The position numbers and the translations under genes were made by a program. A DNA stretch of 59,566 nucleotides from Fluviirhizobium alvei (lineage in GTDB: Bacteria > Pseudomonadota > Alphaproteobacteria > Rhizobiales > Rhizobiaceae): NCBI RefSeq assembly GCF_030551875.1, contig NZ_JAUOZU010000023.1, forward strand, positions 1 to 59,566. The letters run 5' to 3'. A model generated the notes under the pieces. The model ran no database searches. It saw only the letters and a list, made by a program, of their open reading frames with translations, and had not been told where the DNA came from. Positions 34,434 through 45,203 of this stretch are shown here, in pieces (position 1 is the stretch's first letter; every line of letters begins with the position of its first letter).

Positions 34434-35957
34434 ATGGCTGGGAACGGCAAAGCCTATTTCATCGGCCTCGATGGAGGCACCGGCGGCGCCCGCGCCATCA
34501 TCACCAACACGCAAGGCGATGTGGTCGCGATGGCGACGCATGACTATGCGACCCATTTCCCACGACCCGGCTGGGCCGAGCAGACGCCGGAGGATTGGTG
34601 GCGGGCCTCGATGCTCGCCGTTCGCCATGCCGTGCGCGATGGTGGTATCAGTCCCTCCGATATCCATGCGATCTCCGCTGACGGTACTTCAAGTACGCTG
34701 GTCGCGCTCGACGAGAATCTCGAGCCCGTTATGCCGGCGATACTGTGGATGGACAATCGTGCTGCGGCGCAAGCGAGGCGGATGACGGCCACCGGTGATG
34801 CCGCCCTTCGCCGTTCACGCGGGGGCGTGAGCTCCGAATGGATGATCCCGAAGATCCTCTGGCTCAAGGAAAGCCGGCCGGATCTGTTCGACAAGGTCCG
34901 CTGGTTCGTCGAAATGACAGACTATCTGGCATTGCGGCTGACAGGCCGGCTGACGCTCGGGCTCAACCACATCACCAATCGCTGGTTCTATGACGGGCGT
35001 CGCGGCGGCTGGCCCACCGGCTTCTTCGACAAGATCGGCCTGGCAGGCATTGTCGAACGTTTCCCCGATGAAATCCTGCCGCTTGGCGCACCAATTGGCC
35101 GGCTGAGCTCGGAAGCGGCTGATGCGCTCGGCCTCTTGCGTGACACGATGGTGGTGGCCAATGGCACCGACGCCTATGTGGCGATGGTGGGCCTTAATGT
35201 CTGCGAAGCCGGGCGCACTGCTTTCATCACCGGCTCGTCGCATCTGGTGTTGCCGATGACCGACCGGGATATCGAAGTGCCCGGCATTTTCGGACCGCAT
35301 CCGGATTGCGTCATTCCAGGCCTCTACGTGATGGAAGGCGGGCAGGTGTCATCCGGTTCGATCGTGCGCTGGTGGCATGACCATATCGGCAAGCTCGGCG
35401 GCGGCCCCGATACCTATGCGCTGATGCTGGCCGAGGCAGAGAACATCGCCATCGGTGCCGATGGCCTGGTGGCGCTGGATTTCTGGCAGGGCAATCGCAA
35501 TCCCTATATCGACTACGACCTCCAGGGCGCGCTTTGGGGCCTGACCCTCAAACATACGCCGGCGCACATGTTGCGCGCCTTCATCGAATCGATCGCCTTC
35601 GGCACCGAGAACATCCTGCGGACCCTGAAGGACAATCAGGTCGATATCTCCACTTTCGTCATGTGCGGCGGGGCAACGCGCACGCCGTTCTTCGTGCAGA
35701 TGCATGCCGATGTTGCAGGCATCCCGATCATGATCCCGGAAGTGCTCGATGCGACCGCTTTCGGTTCGGCGATCACAGCGGCCGTTGGCGCTGGCTTCTT
35801 CGGCTCGCTGCCGGAAGCCTCGCGGCATATGGTGCGGCAGAAAAGCGTGGTCGAGCCCAACATGCAGGCGCATGCGGCCTATGGCGAAGTGTTCGAATTC
35901 TATCGTGATACCCATGATGCGCTGCAGCCGCTGATGCATCGCAGGGCCCGGCGATAG
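34434..35957 (+). CDS. FGGY-family carbohydrate kinase (ribulokinase-like)
   Basis: A 507-residue FGGY kinase. The phosphate-loop region is FIGLDGGTGGARAII. The central SADGTSSTLVALDENLEPV and AILWMDNRAAAQA are typical of the family. FWQGNRNPYIDYDLQGALWG and the late MCGGATRTPFFVQMHAD resemble ribulokinase-type members. The substrate is unassigned. The ATG at 34434 follows GGAGG and replaces a TTG six bases upstream. It is the last gene of the 24.5-36.0 kb unit, cotranscribed with the ribose-type importer, and probably phosphorylates the imported compound. Confidence 0.82.
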   Translation: MAGNGKAYFIGLDGGTGGARAIITNTQGDVVAMATHDYATHFPRPGWAEQTPEDWWRASMLAVRHAVRDGGISPSDIHAISADGTSSTLVALDENLEPVMPAILWMDNRAAAQARRMTATGDAALRRSRGGVSSEWMIPKILWLKESRPDLFDKVRWFVEMTDYLALRLTGRLTLGLNHITNRWFYDGRRGGWPTGFFDKIGLAGIVERFPDEILPLGAPIGRLSSEAADALGLLRDTMVVANGTDAYVAMVGLNVCEAGRTAFITGSSHLVLPMTDRDIEVPGIFGPHPDCVIPGLYVMEGGQVSSGSIVRWWHDHIGKLGGGPDTYALMLAEAENIAIGADGLVALDFWQGNRNPYIDYDLQGALWGLTLKHTPAHMLRAFIESIAFGTENILRTLKDNQVDISTFVMCGGATRTPFFVQMHADVAGIPIMIPEVLDATAFGSAITAAVGAGFFGSLPEASRHMVRQKSVVEPNMQAHAAYGEVFEFYRDTHDALQPLMHRRARR

Positions 35958-35965
35958 GCCAGCCA

Positions 35966-35990
35966 GGCCATCTTTCCGAAGAAAATGGCC
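35966..35990. terminator. Bidirectional terminator between kinase and lipA
   Basis: GGCCATCTTTC and GAAAATGGCC pair with one bulged base around a CGAA-type loop, 8 bp after the kinase stop and 4 bp from the convergent lipA stop. The A/T-containing stem can serve both strands. Confidence 0.5.
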
Positions 35991-35993
35991 GGC

Positions 35994-36962
35994 CTATTCG
36001 CCGCCGGCCTTCGTCTGTTGGGCGTCGCGCGCGGCCTTCAGCCGGGCGAAATCATCGCCGGCATGGTGCGACGAGCGGGTAAGCGGGCTTGCGGCCACCA
36101 TCAGGAAACCCTTGGCATAGGCGACCGTCTCATAGGACTTGAACTCCTCCGGCGTCACGAAGCTGACGACGCGGTGATGCTTGCGCGTCGGTTGCAGATA
36201 TTGCCCGATGGTCATGAAATCGACGTCCGCCGTGCGCAGGTCATCCATCAGTTGCAGCACTTCGTTGCGTTCTTCGCCGAGGCCGACCATGATGCCCGAC
36301 TTTGTGAACATGGTCGGATCGAGTTCCTTGACCCGCTGCAGAAGCCGGATCGAGTGGAAATAGCGCGCGCCGGGGCGGACGGTGAGATAGTTGCCCGGCA
36401 CCGTTTCGAGATTGTGGTTGAACACGTCCGGCTTGGCGGCGACAACACGCTCGAGCGCGCCGGGCTTCTTGAGAAAATCGGGCGTCAGGATCTCGATCGT
36501 CGTCAAAGGCGACGCGGCCCGGATGGCGAGGATCACCTTTTCGAAATGTTCGGCACCACCATCCTCGAGATCGTCGCGATCGACCGAGGTGATGACGACA
36601 TGGGAAAGACCCATCTTGACCACGGCCTTGGCGATGTTCTCCGGCTCGGATTGATCGAGGGCCAAGGGCTTGCCGGTCGCGACATTGCAGAAGGCGCAGG
36701 CGCGGGTGCAGATCTCGCCCATGATCATGAAGGTGGCGTGTTTCTTGTCCCAGCATTCGCCGATATTGGGGCAGCCGGCCTCTTCGCAGACGGTGACGAG
36801 ATTGTGTTCCTTGACGAGCGCGCGCGTCTCGGAATAGCCCTTCGACACCGGTGCGCGCACGCGGATCCAGTCCGGCTTGCGCATGACTTCCTGGTCCGGG
36901 CGATGCGCCTTTTCCGGATGCCGCACCCGCTTTTCCGTCGTCGTGTCGAGGATCGTTACCAT
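35994..36962 (-). CDS. lipA: Lipoyl synthase
   Basis: A 322-residue radical-SAM enzyme that inserts sulfur into octanoyl-lysine of lipoyl domains. The auxiliary cluster motif [12 protein letters not shown] (about residues 58-69) and the radical-SAM motif CTRACAFC (about 84-91) are intact, and the C-terminal [10 protein letters not shown] supplies the conserved Ser and closing segment. Its ATG overlaps the stop of the tpiA-like gene (ATGA), so it belongs to a glpD-like/tpiA/lipA minus-strand unit. Rhizobia normally keep lipA with housekeeping lipoyl or pyruvate dehydrogenase genes, so this may be an extra copy serving the dehydrogenase complex at 50.8-56.9 kb. Confidence 0.95.
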   Translation of the reverse strand: MVTILDTTTEKRVRHPEKAHRPDQEVMRKPDWIRVRAPVSKGYSETRALVKEHNLVTVCEEAGCPNIGECWDKKHATFMIMGEICTRACAFCNVATGKPLALDQSEPENIAKAVVKMGLSHVVITSVDRDDLEDGGAEHFEKVILAIRAASPLTTIEILTPDFLKKPGALERVVAAKPDVFNHNLETVPGNYLTVRPGARYFHSIRLLQRVKELDPTMFTKSGIMVGLGEERNEVLQLMDDLRTADVDFMTIGQYLQPTRKHHRVVSFVTPEEFKSYETVAYAKGFLMVAASPLTRSSHHAGDDFARLKAARDAQQTKAGGE

Positions 36963-37735
36963 CAGCGTGAACCGGAAATGTCGTGATAGACCGAGGCGAT
37001 AGCGAGGAAATCGCTTGCCTTCAGGCTCGCCCCGCCGATCAAAGCACCGTCGACATGATCGATGGCGAGAAGCTCGCGCGCATTGGCAGCCTTGACCGAA
37101 CCACCATACAGAATGCGCATGGCCTGGCCTTCGCTGCCGTACCGTGCCACCAGAAGTGCACGAATGTGGGCATGCACTTCCGCCACTTCGGCGGCCGTGG
37201 GCGTGAGCCCCGTACCGATGGCCCAGACCGGTTCGTAGGCAATGACCACCGTTGCGGCCCTGGCGCCCGCAGGCACCGATGCGGCCAGCTGCTGTTCGAC
37301 GATCGAAAGCGCTTCGCCGGCACGCCGTTCGGTTTCGGTCTCACCGATGCAGATGATGGTGACGAGACCTTTGCCAAGGGCGGCGTCGGCCTTGGCACAG
37401 ACAAGGTCGCTGGTCTCGGCATAGAGGGTGCGGCGTTCGGAATGGCCGAGAATGACGTGGCTGGCTCCGCAATCGCCGAGCATGGCGGCGGAGATTTCGC
37501 CGGTATAGGCGCCATCAGACTTCTCATGGCAGTTCTGGCCGCCGATCAGCAGACGGGAGCCGTGTGCCGTTCTGCTTGCGCGCTCGATCAGGGTAGCGGG
37601 CGGACAGATCAGGAGATCGATGCTGGCCGGCAGCGCATCGAGGCCGGCGACTATGGCCGCCAGCTGTTCGAGCGATTGGCCGGTGCCGTTCATTTTCCAG
37701 TTGCCGGCGACGAGCGGGCGGAGGAGCGATGTCAT
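36962..37735 (-). CDS. tpiA: Triose-phosphate isomerase, canonical type
   Basis: A 257-residue TIM barrel. Catalytic elements are intact: AGNWKMNG (Asn and Lys, about residues 10-17), LGHSERR (catalytic His) and [11 protein letters not shown] (catalytic Glu and phosphate loop), plus the late [11 protein letters not shown]. It interconverts dihydroxyacetone phosphate and glyceraldehyde-3-phosphate. The start at 37735 (MTSLLRPLV) is preferred over a TTG overlapping the upstream gene. It lies between the second glpD-like gene and lipA and can process the DHAP made by those dehydrogenases. Confidence 0.93.
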   Translation of the reverse strand: MTSLLRPLVAGNWKMNGTGQSLEQLAAIVAGLDALPASIDLLICPPATLIERASRTAHGSRLLIGGQNCHEKSDGAYTGEISAAMLGDCGASHVILGHSERRTLYAETSDLVCAKADAALGKGLVTIICIGETETERRAGEALSIVEQQLAASVPAGARAATVVIAYEPVWAIGTGLTPTAAEVAEVHAHIRALLVARYGSEGQAMRILYGGSVKAANARELLAIDHVDGALIGGASLKASDFLAIASVYHDISGSR

Positions 37736-37758
37736 GGTGTTTTCCGTTCGGTTGTCGT

Positions 37759-39468
37759 TCAAGCGTTGAAATTGAGCCTGTAACGCTCCTCGAGAAGCCC
37801 GACCGTCTGGTCGATTTCCGCCTCGCGGCGGCTTTCATCCCAGCCGAGTTCGGTTGCGGCGATGCCCGCAAGATTGTGCAGGCCGGTCAGGGTCAGGGCG
37901 TTCTCGAAAGGCAGGAGCGTACGACGAAGTGCGATATCGGTCAGGCGCGTGACACGCTCACGGGCGCAGATCCAGCGGATTTCGCCAACCAGATAATCCT
38001 TGCAGCCGTCAACTTTGGCCAGATCGTCACCCTTCAGGAGTTCGCCAACCTCCATGGCCTGGCTGCCATAACGGCGCACCAGCCTTTCGGCGATATCCGG
38101 CGCGAGCGCGTATGCCTGCTCTAGTTTGCCGGCGAGCGCCTGTTGCGCCATTCTATCCTGTGGCTTGAGATTTGCAGCGCCGCCGATCGGCGCATCGAGC
38201 GTCGATTTGCTGCGCCGCTTGCCGAGTCTGCCGAGCACGACATCGGCCAATTGCTCGGCGCAGGCGCGGTAGGTCGTCCATTTGCCGCCGACCAGCGTCA
38301 CAAGATCGAAAGGCCGGCTTCCATCGGGCTCGTAGACGCGGAAACTGTGATCGCGGCTGATCGCGCCGGTCGTGCCATCGCCGGAATGGGGCAGGGGCCG
38401 CAAGCCCGCATAGGCAAAGGTAATCTCTTCCCGTTTGGCATTGGCGCCCGGCAGCACCTGCTCCAGCACGTCGAAAAGATAGGCGATTTCGTCATCCGAG
38501 CAACGGACCGTGTCGGGATTGTCGGCGCGGATATCGGTGGTACCGAGCAGAATCAGTTCGTCATCGAGCGCATAGACCAGGCAGGCCCGGAAATCATGGG
38601 TCTCGAAATAGAGCATGCCATCGCCGAGCTGGCGGGCAATATCGGGCCGACGCAGCACCAGATGTGAGCCACGCGTGCCGCCGATCAGCTTGCCTTCGAT
38701 GCCAAGGCGCCGGTTTGCCTCATCGACCCAGGGGCCGGCACAATTGACGACGAGCTTCGGCTTGATGCGGAGGATCTCGCCGTTGATCTCGTCATTGAGC
38801 AGCACCGCGTCACCGTCCGAGCCCTTGAGTGCCATATAGGGAATGGCGAGGCTTGCCGGGCAGTCGCGCTCGGAATCCTTGACGAGTTCGAGCGCCAGCC
38901 GTTCCGGATGCGTCAGGCGCGCATCGTAATATTCGGCAATGGCGCGGACGCGACCCGAAAGCATCGGCATGCGCTGACGCAACTCTGCCCCCGATACGAG
39001 CCGATGATCCGGCATCATGCGGTTCTTGCGGCCGAAGCGGTCGAAGAACATCAAGCCAAGCTTGACGACGAAGATGCCCTTCGGTCCTGGCGTTTTCTTG
39101 AGTTTGAGGAAACGCAGGCCAGCGGAGAACATGCCACCGAAATAGTTGAAGGCCGGCACCCAGACCGGCAGCGGCCGGACGAGATGGTGCGCGTTGCGCA
39201 GGAGATGATTGCGCTCGATGACCGATTCCTTGACCAGTGCGAACTCACCGGTTTCCAGATAGCGCAACCCACCATGGATCAGTCGCGAAGGGGCGGCACT
39301 GGTGCCGGACGAAAAATCGGCCTTGTCGACAAGTAATGCGCTGACGCCCTGCAAGGCAAGATCTCGGTAGAGCCCGATACCGTTGATGCCGGCGCCGACG
39401 ATAAGGACTTCGGGAATGCTTTCCTTGTCGGTCCTGAGCTTGGCAATCAGGTCCTGTCTACTGCGCAT
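37759..39468 (-). CDS. Second GlpD-family FAD-dependent polyol-phosphate dehydrogenase
   Basis: A 569-residue flavoprotein, longer than the 507-residue GlpD in the same window. The FAD motif is LIVGAGINGIGLYRDLALQG (about residues 22-41). SRLIHGGLRYLETGEFALV and TLVGGKWTTYRACAEQLAD are DAO/GlpD signatures, and a C-terminal helical domain (about 430-560) follows. It may oxidise glycerol-3-phosphate or a tetritol phosphate as EryB does. It is first in a minus-strand unit with tpiA and lipA, divergent from an EryA-like kinase. AGGGGAGGAAG-type sequence precedes the ATG. Confidence 0.85.
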   Translation of the reverse strand: MRSRQDLIAKLRTDKESIPEVLIVGAGINGIGLYRDLALQGVSALLVDKADFSSGTSAAPSRLIHGGLRYLETGEFALVKESVIERNHLLRNAHHLVRPLPVWVPAFNYFGGMFSAGLRFLKLKKTPGPKGIFVVKLGLMFFDRFGRKNRMMPDHRLVSGAELRQRMPMLSGRVRAIAEYYDARLTHPERLALELVKDSERDCPASLAIPYMALKGSDGDAVLLNDEINGEILRIKPKLVVNCAGPWVDEANRRLGIEGKLIGGTRGSHLVLRRPDIARQLGDGMLYFETHDFRACLVYALDDELILLGTTDIRADNPDTVRCSDDEIAYLFDVLEQVLPGANAKREEITFAYAGLRPLPHSGDGTTGAISRDHSFRVYEPDGSRPFDLVTLVGGKWTTYRACAEQLADVVLGRLGKRRSKSTLDAPIGGAANLKPQDRMAQQALAGKLEQAYALAPDIAERLVRRYGSQAMEVGELLKGDDLAKVDGCKDYLVGEIRWICARERVTRLTDIALRRTLLPFENALTLTGLHNLAGIAATELGWDESRREAEIDQTVGLLEERYRLNFNA

Positions 39469-39730
39469 TTCTTCCTCCCCTCCAGACTGTTCGGAGCATC
39501 GTTTCTATAGTGACAGTTTATTTCGATTAAAAGCTTTTTTTCACACTAAAAGTGTATCAAAAATGAAAAAAGCCATATAAATCAATATTTAAGACGTGTA
39601 AAAAATTTTCTTACAACACCAATTGACAATTTCGCTGGGACCAATAGCTTAGGTTTCGAGGAAGAAAGCCGCAGTGAGGTCATACCTCGATATCCGTGTG
39701 GAGACGGAGGCGGCCAGGGGGAGAATGGTG
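39469..39730. promoter_or_regulatory. AT-rich divergent control region
   Basis: This 262-bp gap separates the second glpD-like gene from the EryA-like kinase and contains no gene. It is much more AT-rich than its surroundings. ACACT-AAA-AGTGT at 39543-39555 is a perfect short dyad. TTGACA at 39623-39628 may be a -35 element for the kinase operon, though the -10 is poor. Operators for the SorC or RpiR regulator are plausible but not identified. Confidence 0.45.
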
Positions 39731-41275
39731 ATGCGTGAACGCCTTATTGGCATCGACGCTGGTGGCACGATGACGAAAGTCGTGCTGCTTGATGCGTTCG
39801 GAAACGAACTTGCCTGCGAGCGACGTCCCAATATCATGCTGATGCCGAGGGAAGGGTGGACGGAGCGCGACCCGGATGCGATGTGGGCGGCGGCCTGTGA
39901 TGCCCTGCAGTCGCTGATGATGAAAACAGGCGTCGATCCGGCCGACATCGTGGCAGTGACGCCATCCGGTTATGGCGGTGGCGTCTATTTCGTCGATGCT
40001 GATGGTCGGGCGGTCCGCAACGGTCTCGTTTCTACCGATACGCGCACCCTTCCGCTGATTGCGCGCTGGACCAGGACCGGTTTGGCAAATGCGATCAGCA
40101 AGCACATCCAGCAACAGATCTGGCCGGGTCAGACGCTTCCTATCCTAGCCTGGTTCCAGGAAAACGAGCCGGACCTCCTCGGTCGCACCGCTCATGTGCT
40201 GTCCTGCAAGGATTTTCTGCGGATGCGGCTTTGCGGCGATGTATCAACCGATCCGACCGATGCCGGATGTTCCGGCTTCCTCAATGTAACGCGCGGTGTG
40301 ATTTCCGAAGAGGCTTTCGCCGCTGCCGGACTGTCGGCCTGGTTGAACAGGTTGCCGCCGATCGGGTCTTCCGCCGAGATTGTCGGCGGTGTGTCGGATG
40401 CGGTTGCTGCTGCGACCGGATTGAGGGCGGGTACGCCGGTTGTCCGTGGTGTCTATGATGTCGTCGGCTGCTCGCTGGCGTCGGGTGCGCTCAGGCCAAG
40501 CCAGCTTGCGGTCGTTGCCGGCACTTTCGCCATTCATTCGACGATCAACGCAAAACCATCGATCGATCCGCTGCCGACCATTCAGACGCCCTATCCGGTC
40601 GGCGATCAGTTGCTGGCAACAACGGCAACCCCGACGTCTGCCAGCAATCTCGAATGGCTTTGCAAGACGGTGCTTGCAGCCGAGGCGCAACAGGCACTCG
40701 AAGCCGGTCGCAGCATCTATGATGTCTGCAATGATCTGGTCGAGGGTACGATCGGGCGCCCAAACAGCATCCTGTTTTTCCCGTTTCTCTTTGACGGGCC
40801 GCGCGGTGCGCCTGCCGGGTTCCTCGGGCTCAAGGCCGGCGCCGGCCTGGAAGATATTGTGCGTGCCGTCTATGAAGGTGTCGTCTTCGCCCATCGTTAC
40901 GACATGACCTATCTTCTGACCGGACCGGATGCGGCGAGCCCGGATGTGATCCGGCTGGCCGGCGGGCCGTCGCGGAGCGATGTCTGGTCGCAGATGTTTG
41001 CGGACGGGCTCGGCCTGCCGGTGGAAATTGCCAATGGCAGTGAGTTCGGCGCCAAGGGTGGCGCAATTGTCGGTGCTGTCGCCGCTGGCATTTACCGAGA
41101 TGTGCCGGAAGCGATCTCCAAGATGGTTTCGGTGACCAAGCGATTTGAGCCCGATCCGGTGCGGCAGGCAGCATTGACCCGCAAATATCGCTCTTTCCTG
41201 GCGGCGATCGATGTTGTCGCCGATCTCTATGCTGCCGACCAGGATAATGACGCCGGCCAGGCGCTGGCCAGCTGA
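39731..41275 (+). CDS. FGGY-family kinase, erythritol kinase (EryA)-like
   Basis: A 514-residue FGGY kinase. The phosphate loop is LIGIDAGGTMTKVVLLDAFG (residues 5-24). MPREGWTERDPDAMWAA and the late RLAGGPSRSDVWSQMFAD are family motifs. The overall layout resembles EryA and L-xylulose kinase LyxK-type members more than glycerol kinase GlpK, which would begin with a DQGTTSSR motif. The start at 39731 is chosen because AGGGGGAG lies eight bases before it; another ATG is two codons upstream. It is the first gene of the operon encoding the GlpSTPQUV-type importer, so it likely phosphorylates the imported polyol. Confidence 0.8.
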   Translation: MRERLIGIDAGGTMTKVVLLDAFGNELACERRPNIMLMPREGWTERDPDAMWAAACDALQSLMMKTGVDPADIVAVTPSGYGGGVYFVDADGRAVRNGLVSTDTRTLPLIARWTRTGLANAISKHIQQQIWPGQTLPILAWFQENEPDLLGRTAHVLSCKDFLRMRLCGDVSTDPTDAGCSGFLNVTRGVISEEAFAAAGLSAWLNRLPPIGSSAEIVGGVSDAVAAATGLRAGTPVVRGVYDVVGCSLASGALRPSQLAVVAGTFAIHSTINAKPSIDPLPTIQTPYPVGDQLLATTATPTSASNLEWLCKTVLAAEAQQALEAGRSIYDVCNDLVEGTIGRPNSILFFPFLFDGPRGAPAGFLGLKAGAGLEDIVRAVYEGVVFAHRYDMTYLLTGPDAASPDVIRLAGGPSRSDVWSQMFADGLGLPVEIANGSEFGAKGGAIVGAVAAGIYRDVPEAISKMVSVTKRFEPDPVRQAALTRKYRSFLAAIDVVADLYAADQDNDAGQALAS

Positions 41276-41323
41276 CCGACCCGACATATTGATATTGTTT
41301 TGCCTGCCCGAGGGGGGAATGAC

Positions 41324-42400
41324 GTGCTTGAGTTGAAGAATGTTAGCAAGATGGTCGGCGGCGAGGTGCATCTGCATCCGACCAGCCTGACTCTCGAGCG
41401 CGGCAGCCTGAATGTACTGCTGGGGCCGACCCAATCCGGGAAAACCTCGCTAATGCGCCTGATGGCTGGCCTCGACCAGCCAACGACGGGCGAGGTCTGG
41501 TTCGAAGGCGTCAATGTGACCGGCAAACGGGTGCAAGACCGCAATGTCGCGATGGTCTACCAGCAATTCATCAATTACCCGTCGATGACGGTCTATGACA
41601 ATATTGCCTCACCGATGCGGATCGGCGGTCGCGCAGCAGCCGAGATCGACAGGGCGGTGATGAAGGCGGCCGAGCTGATGCGGCTCACCCCCTATCTCAA
41701 GCGGTTGCCGCTCGAGCTTTCCGGTGGCCAGCAGCAGCGCACGGCGCTCGCTCGCGCCATGGTCAAGAATGCAAGCCTCGTGCTGCTCGATGAGCCGCTC
41801 GCCAACCTCGATTACAAGCTGCGCGAGGAATTGCGCGCCGAACTGCCGAAAATTTTTGCCGAGACCGGGTCGATTTTTGTCTATGCGACGACGGAGCCAT
41901 CTGAAGCCTTGTTGCTCGGTGGGAATACGGCCACCCTTGCGGAAGGCCGGATCAGCCAGTTTGGTCCGACCGTTTCGGTCTACCGTAAGCCGGTGGATAT
42001 TGTCACCGCTAGAACTTTTTCGGATCCGCCGCTCAACACGCTCCATGTCGAGCGACATGGCAACGCGCTTCATGCGTTCGGCCGCGAAATCATGCCTTTG
42101 CCGCCGCAATTGGCAAAGGTGCCCGAAGGGCCGCTGACGATTGCGATCCATCCGCACCACCTGTCCCTGGCGCCGGTGGGTACGGATGCGACCGCCATCC
42201 GCGTACGCACCATGGTTTCCGAAATCACGGGGTCGGAAAGCTTCATTCACATCGAGTTCGGCCGCGAACGGTGGGTCGTGCTGGAAAGTGGCGTCCACGA
42301 GATCGAGCCCGATATCGAACTCGATATTCATTTCGATGCCGCCCGCATCATGGCCTTCGGAGCCGATGGGCGCGCTTTGACCGGCGGATGGGAGGCCTGA
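41324..42400 (+). CDS. glpS: ABC importer ATPase 1 (GlpS-like), H-loop His replaced
   Basis: A 358-residue MalK/UgpC-class ATPase with a C-terminal regulatory (TOBE) domain. Walker A is GPTQSGKTS (about 34-42), the Q-loop is VYQQFINYPSM, the signature LSGGQQQRTALARA is intact, and Walker B is LVLLDEPLANLD. The switch region reads VYATTEPSEAL, where MalK-type proteins have a His in a THD context, so the H-loop His is absent. The start is a GTG at 41324 after AGGGGGG. It resembles GlpS of the Rhizobium glycerol importer and acts with the next ATPase. Confidence 0.87.
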   Translation: MLELKNVSKMVGGEVHLHPTSLTLERGSLNVLLGPTQSGKTSLMRLMAGLDQPTTGEVWFEGVNVTGKRVQDRNVAMVYQQFINYPSMTVYDNIASPMRIGGRAAAEIDRAVMKAAELMRLTPYLKRLPLELSGGQQQRTALARAMVKNASLVLLDEPLANLDYKLREELRAELPKIFAETGSIFVYATTEPSEALLLGGNTATLAEGRISQFGPTVSVYRKPVDIVTARTFSDPPLNTLHVERHGNALHAFGREIMPLPPQLAKVPEGPLTIAIHPHHLSLAPVGTDATAIRVRTMVSEITGSESFIHIEFGRERWVVLESGVHEIEPDIELDIHFDAARIMAFGADGRALTGGWEA

Positions 42401-42401
42401 C

Positions 42402-43472
<1,071 letters not shown>

Positions 43473-43474
43473 CC

Positions 43475-44341
43475 ATGGAAAAGACCTGGAACAACAAGGC
43501 CTGGTTCATGGTTCTGCCAGTGCTTGTGCTGGTGGCCTTCTCTGCCGTCATTCCGCTGATGACAGTGGTGAACTATTCGCTTCAGGACACGTTCGGCAAC
43601 AACCAGTTCTTCTGGGCCGGTACCCAGTGGTTCGAGGAGGTTCTGGCATCGGAGCGTTTCTGGAATGCGCTTTGGCGCAACCTCGCCTTCTCGGGCATCG
43701 TGCTGCTGATCCAGATTCCGCTCGGCATCTTCATCGCGCTCAACATGCCCAAACGCGGGCTGGGCGTGCCGGTGAGCCTCGTCTTGATGGCATTGCCTTT
43801 GCTGATCCCGTGGAATGTCGACGGCACGATCTTCCAGCTGTTGGGTCGGGCTGACATCGGTCTGGTCGGGCGAGGCCTCGCCAACATGGGCATTGCGTTC
43901 AACTATGCGTCTGATACCGCCCATGCCTGGATCACCGTCGTGGTCATGGATGTCTGGCACTGGACCAGTCTTGTCGTGCTCCTTTCCTATGCCGGCCTCG
44001 TGTCGATCCCGGACGCCTATTATCAGGCAGCTAAGATCGATGGTGCCTCGCGCTGGTCTGTGTTCCGCTTCATTCAGCTTCCCAAGCTCAAGCGCGTGCT
44101 GCTGATCGCCGTGCTGCTGCGCTTCATGGACAGTTTCATGATCTATACCGAACCCTTCGTCGTCACCGGCGGCGGCCCCGGAACCTCGACGACGTTCCTG
44201 TCGATCGATCTCGTCAAGATGGCGATCGGCCAGTTCGATCTCGGCCCGGCGGCTGCGATGTCGATCATCTACTTCCTGATTGTCCTGCTGCTGTCATGGG
44301 TCTTCTACACGATCATGACGACAAGCGACGCCAAGGCGTAA
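43475..44341 (+). CDS. glpP: ABC importer permease (GlpP-like)
   Basis: A 288-residue MalF-type permease with six predicted helices. The EAA-type cytoplasmic loop is near SIPDAYYQAAKIDGASRWSV (about residues 183-202), the site that contacts the ATPases. It starts two bases after the ATPase 2 stop region and is followed after 10 bp by the partner permease. It is a component of the GlpSTPQUV-type polyol importer. Confidence 0.9.
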   Translation: MEKTWNNKAWFMVLPVLVLVAFSAVIPLMTVVNYSLQDTFGNNQFFWAGTQWFEEVLASERFWNALWRNLAFSGIVLLIQIPLGIFIALNMPKRGLGVPVSLVLMALPLLIPWNVDGTIFQLLGRADIGLVGRGLANMGIAFNYASDTAHAWITVVVMDVWHWTSLVVLLSYAGLVSIPDAYYQAAKIDGASRWSVFRFIQLPKLKRVLLIAVLLRFMDSFMIYTEPFVVTGGGPGTSTTFLSIDLVKMAIGQFDLGPAAAMSIIYFLIVLLLSWVFYTIMTTSDAKA

Positions 44342-44351
44342 GGAGAGAAAC

Positions 44352-45203
44352 GTGAATATGTCTACCGCGTCTGCAACCACACCATTTCCCAGGCGGAAAA
44401 AGCCGGTCTCCTTCGGCTGGCTGGTGCCAACCCTTTACATCGTCTTCCTGATGATCCCGATCTACTGGCTCGTCAACATGAGCTTCAAGGACAATAACGA
44501 GATCATGTCCACCTTCTCGTTGTGGCCGCTGAACCCGACGATCCGGAACTATGTTGTGATCTTCACCGATCCGTCCTGGTACAATGGCTATATCAATTCG
44601 ATCACCTATGTGGTGATGAACACGGTGATCTCGGTTCTGGTCGCCCTTCCGGCAGCCTATGCCTTCTCGCGCTACCGTTTTCTGGGCGATAAACACCTGT
44701 TCTTTTGGCTTCTGACCAACCGCATGGCGCCGCCGGCCGTTTTCGCGCTGCCCTTCTTCCAGCTCTATTCGGCCTTCGGCCTGATCGATACCCATATCGC
44801 GGTGGCGCTGGCCCACTGCCTGTTCAATGTGCCACTGGCGGTCTGGATCCTGGAAGGCTTCATGTCGGGCGTACCGAAGGAGATCGATGAAACCGCCTAT
44901 ATCGACGGCTATTCGTTCCCGCGCTTCTTCGTGAAGATCTTCATGCCGCTCATCGCTTCGGGCATCGGCGTCTCGGCTTTCTTCTGCTTCATGTTCTCAT
45001 GGGTGGAACTGCTGCTGGCCCGGACCCTGACAACGACCGATGCCAAGCCGATTGCCGCGACCATGACGCGCACGGTCTCCGCGTCCGGCATGGACTGGGG
45101 CGTGCTTGCCGCAGCCGGTGTGCTGACCATCATTCCCGGTGCGCTCGTGATCTACTTTGTCCGCAACTATATCGCCAAGGGCTTTGCCCTGGGGAGGGTC
45201 TGA
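44352..45203 (+). CDS. glpQ: ABC importer permease (GlpQ-like)
   Basis: A 283-residue MalG-type permease with six helices. The EAA loop is near VPKEIDETAYIDGYSFPRFF (about residues 175-194). The GTG start at 44352 is preferred because AGGAG lies six bases upstream; an ATG two codons later is an alternative. The stop overlaps the next start (TGATG). It forms the second half of the channel with the GlpP-like protein. Confidence 0.9.
   Translation: MNMSTASATTPFPRRKKPVSFGWLVPTLYIVFLMIPIYWLVNMSFKDNNEIMSTFSLWPLNPTIRNYVVIFTDPSWYNGYINSITYVVMNTVISVLVALPAAYAFSRYRFLGDKHLFFWLLTNRMAPPAVFALPFFQLYSAFGLIDTHIAVALAHCLFNVPLAVWILEGFMSGVPKEIDETAYIDGYSFPRFFVKIFMPLIASGIGVSAFFCFMFSWVELLLARTLTTTDAKPIAATMTRTVSASGMDWGVLAAAGVLTIIPGALVIYFVRNYIAKGFALGRV

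Noticed and set aside
39731-41275. Calling the importer-linked kinase glycerol kinase (GlpK)
   Set aside because: It lacks the GlpK N-terminal DQGTTSSR-type loop and resembles EryA/LyxK-type FGGY kinases, so the glycerol assignment of the operon is not secure.
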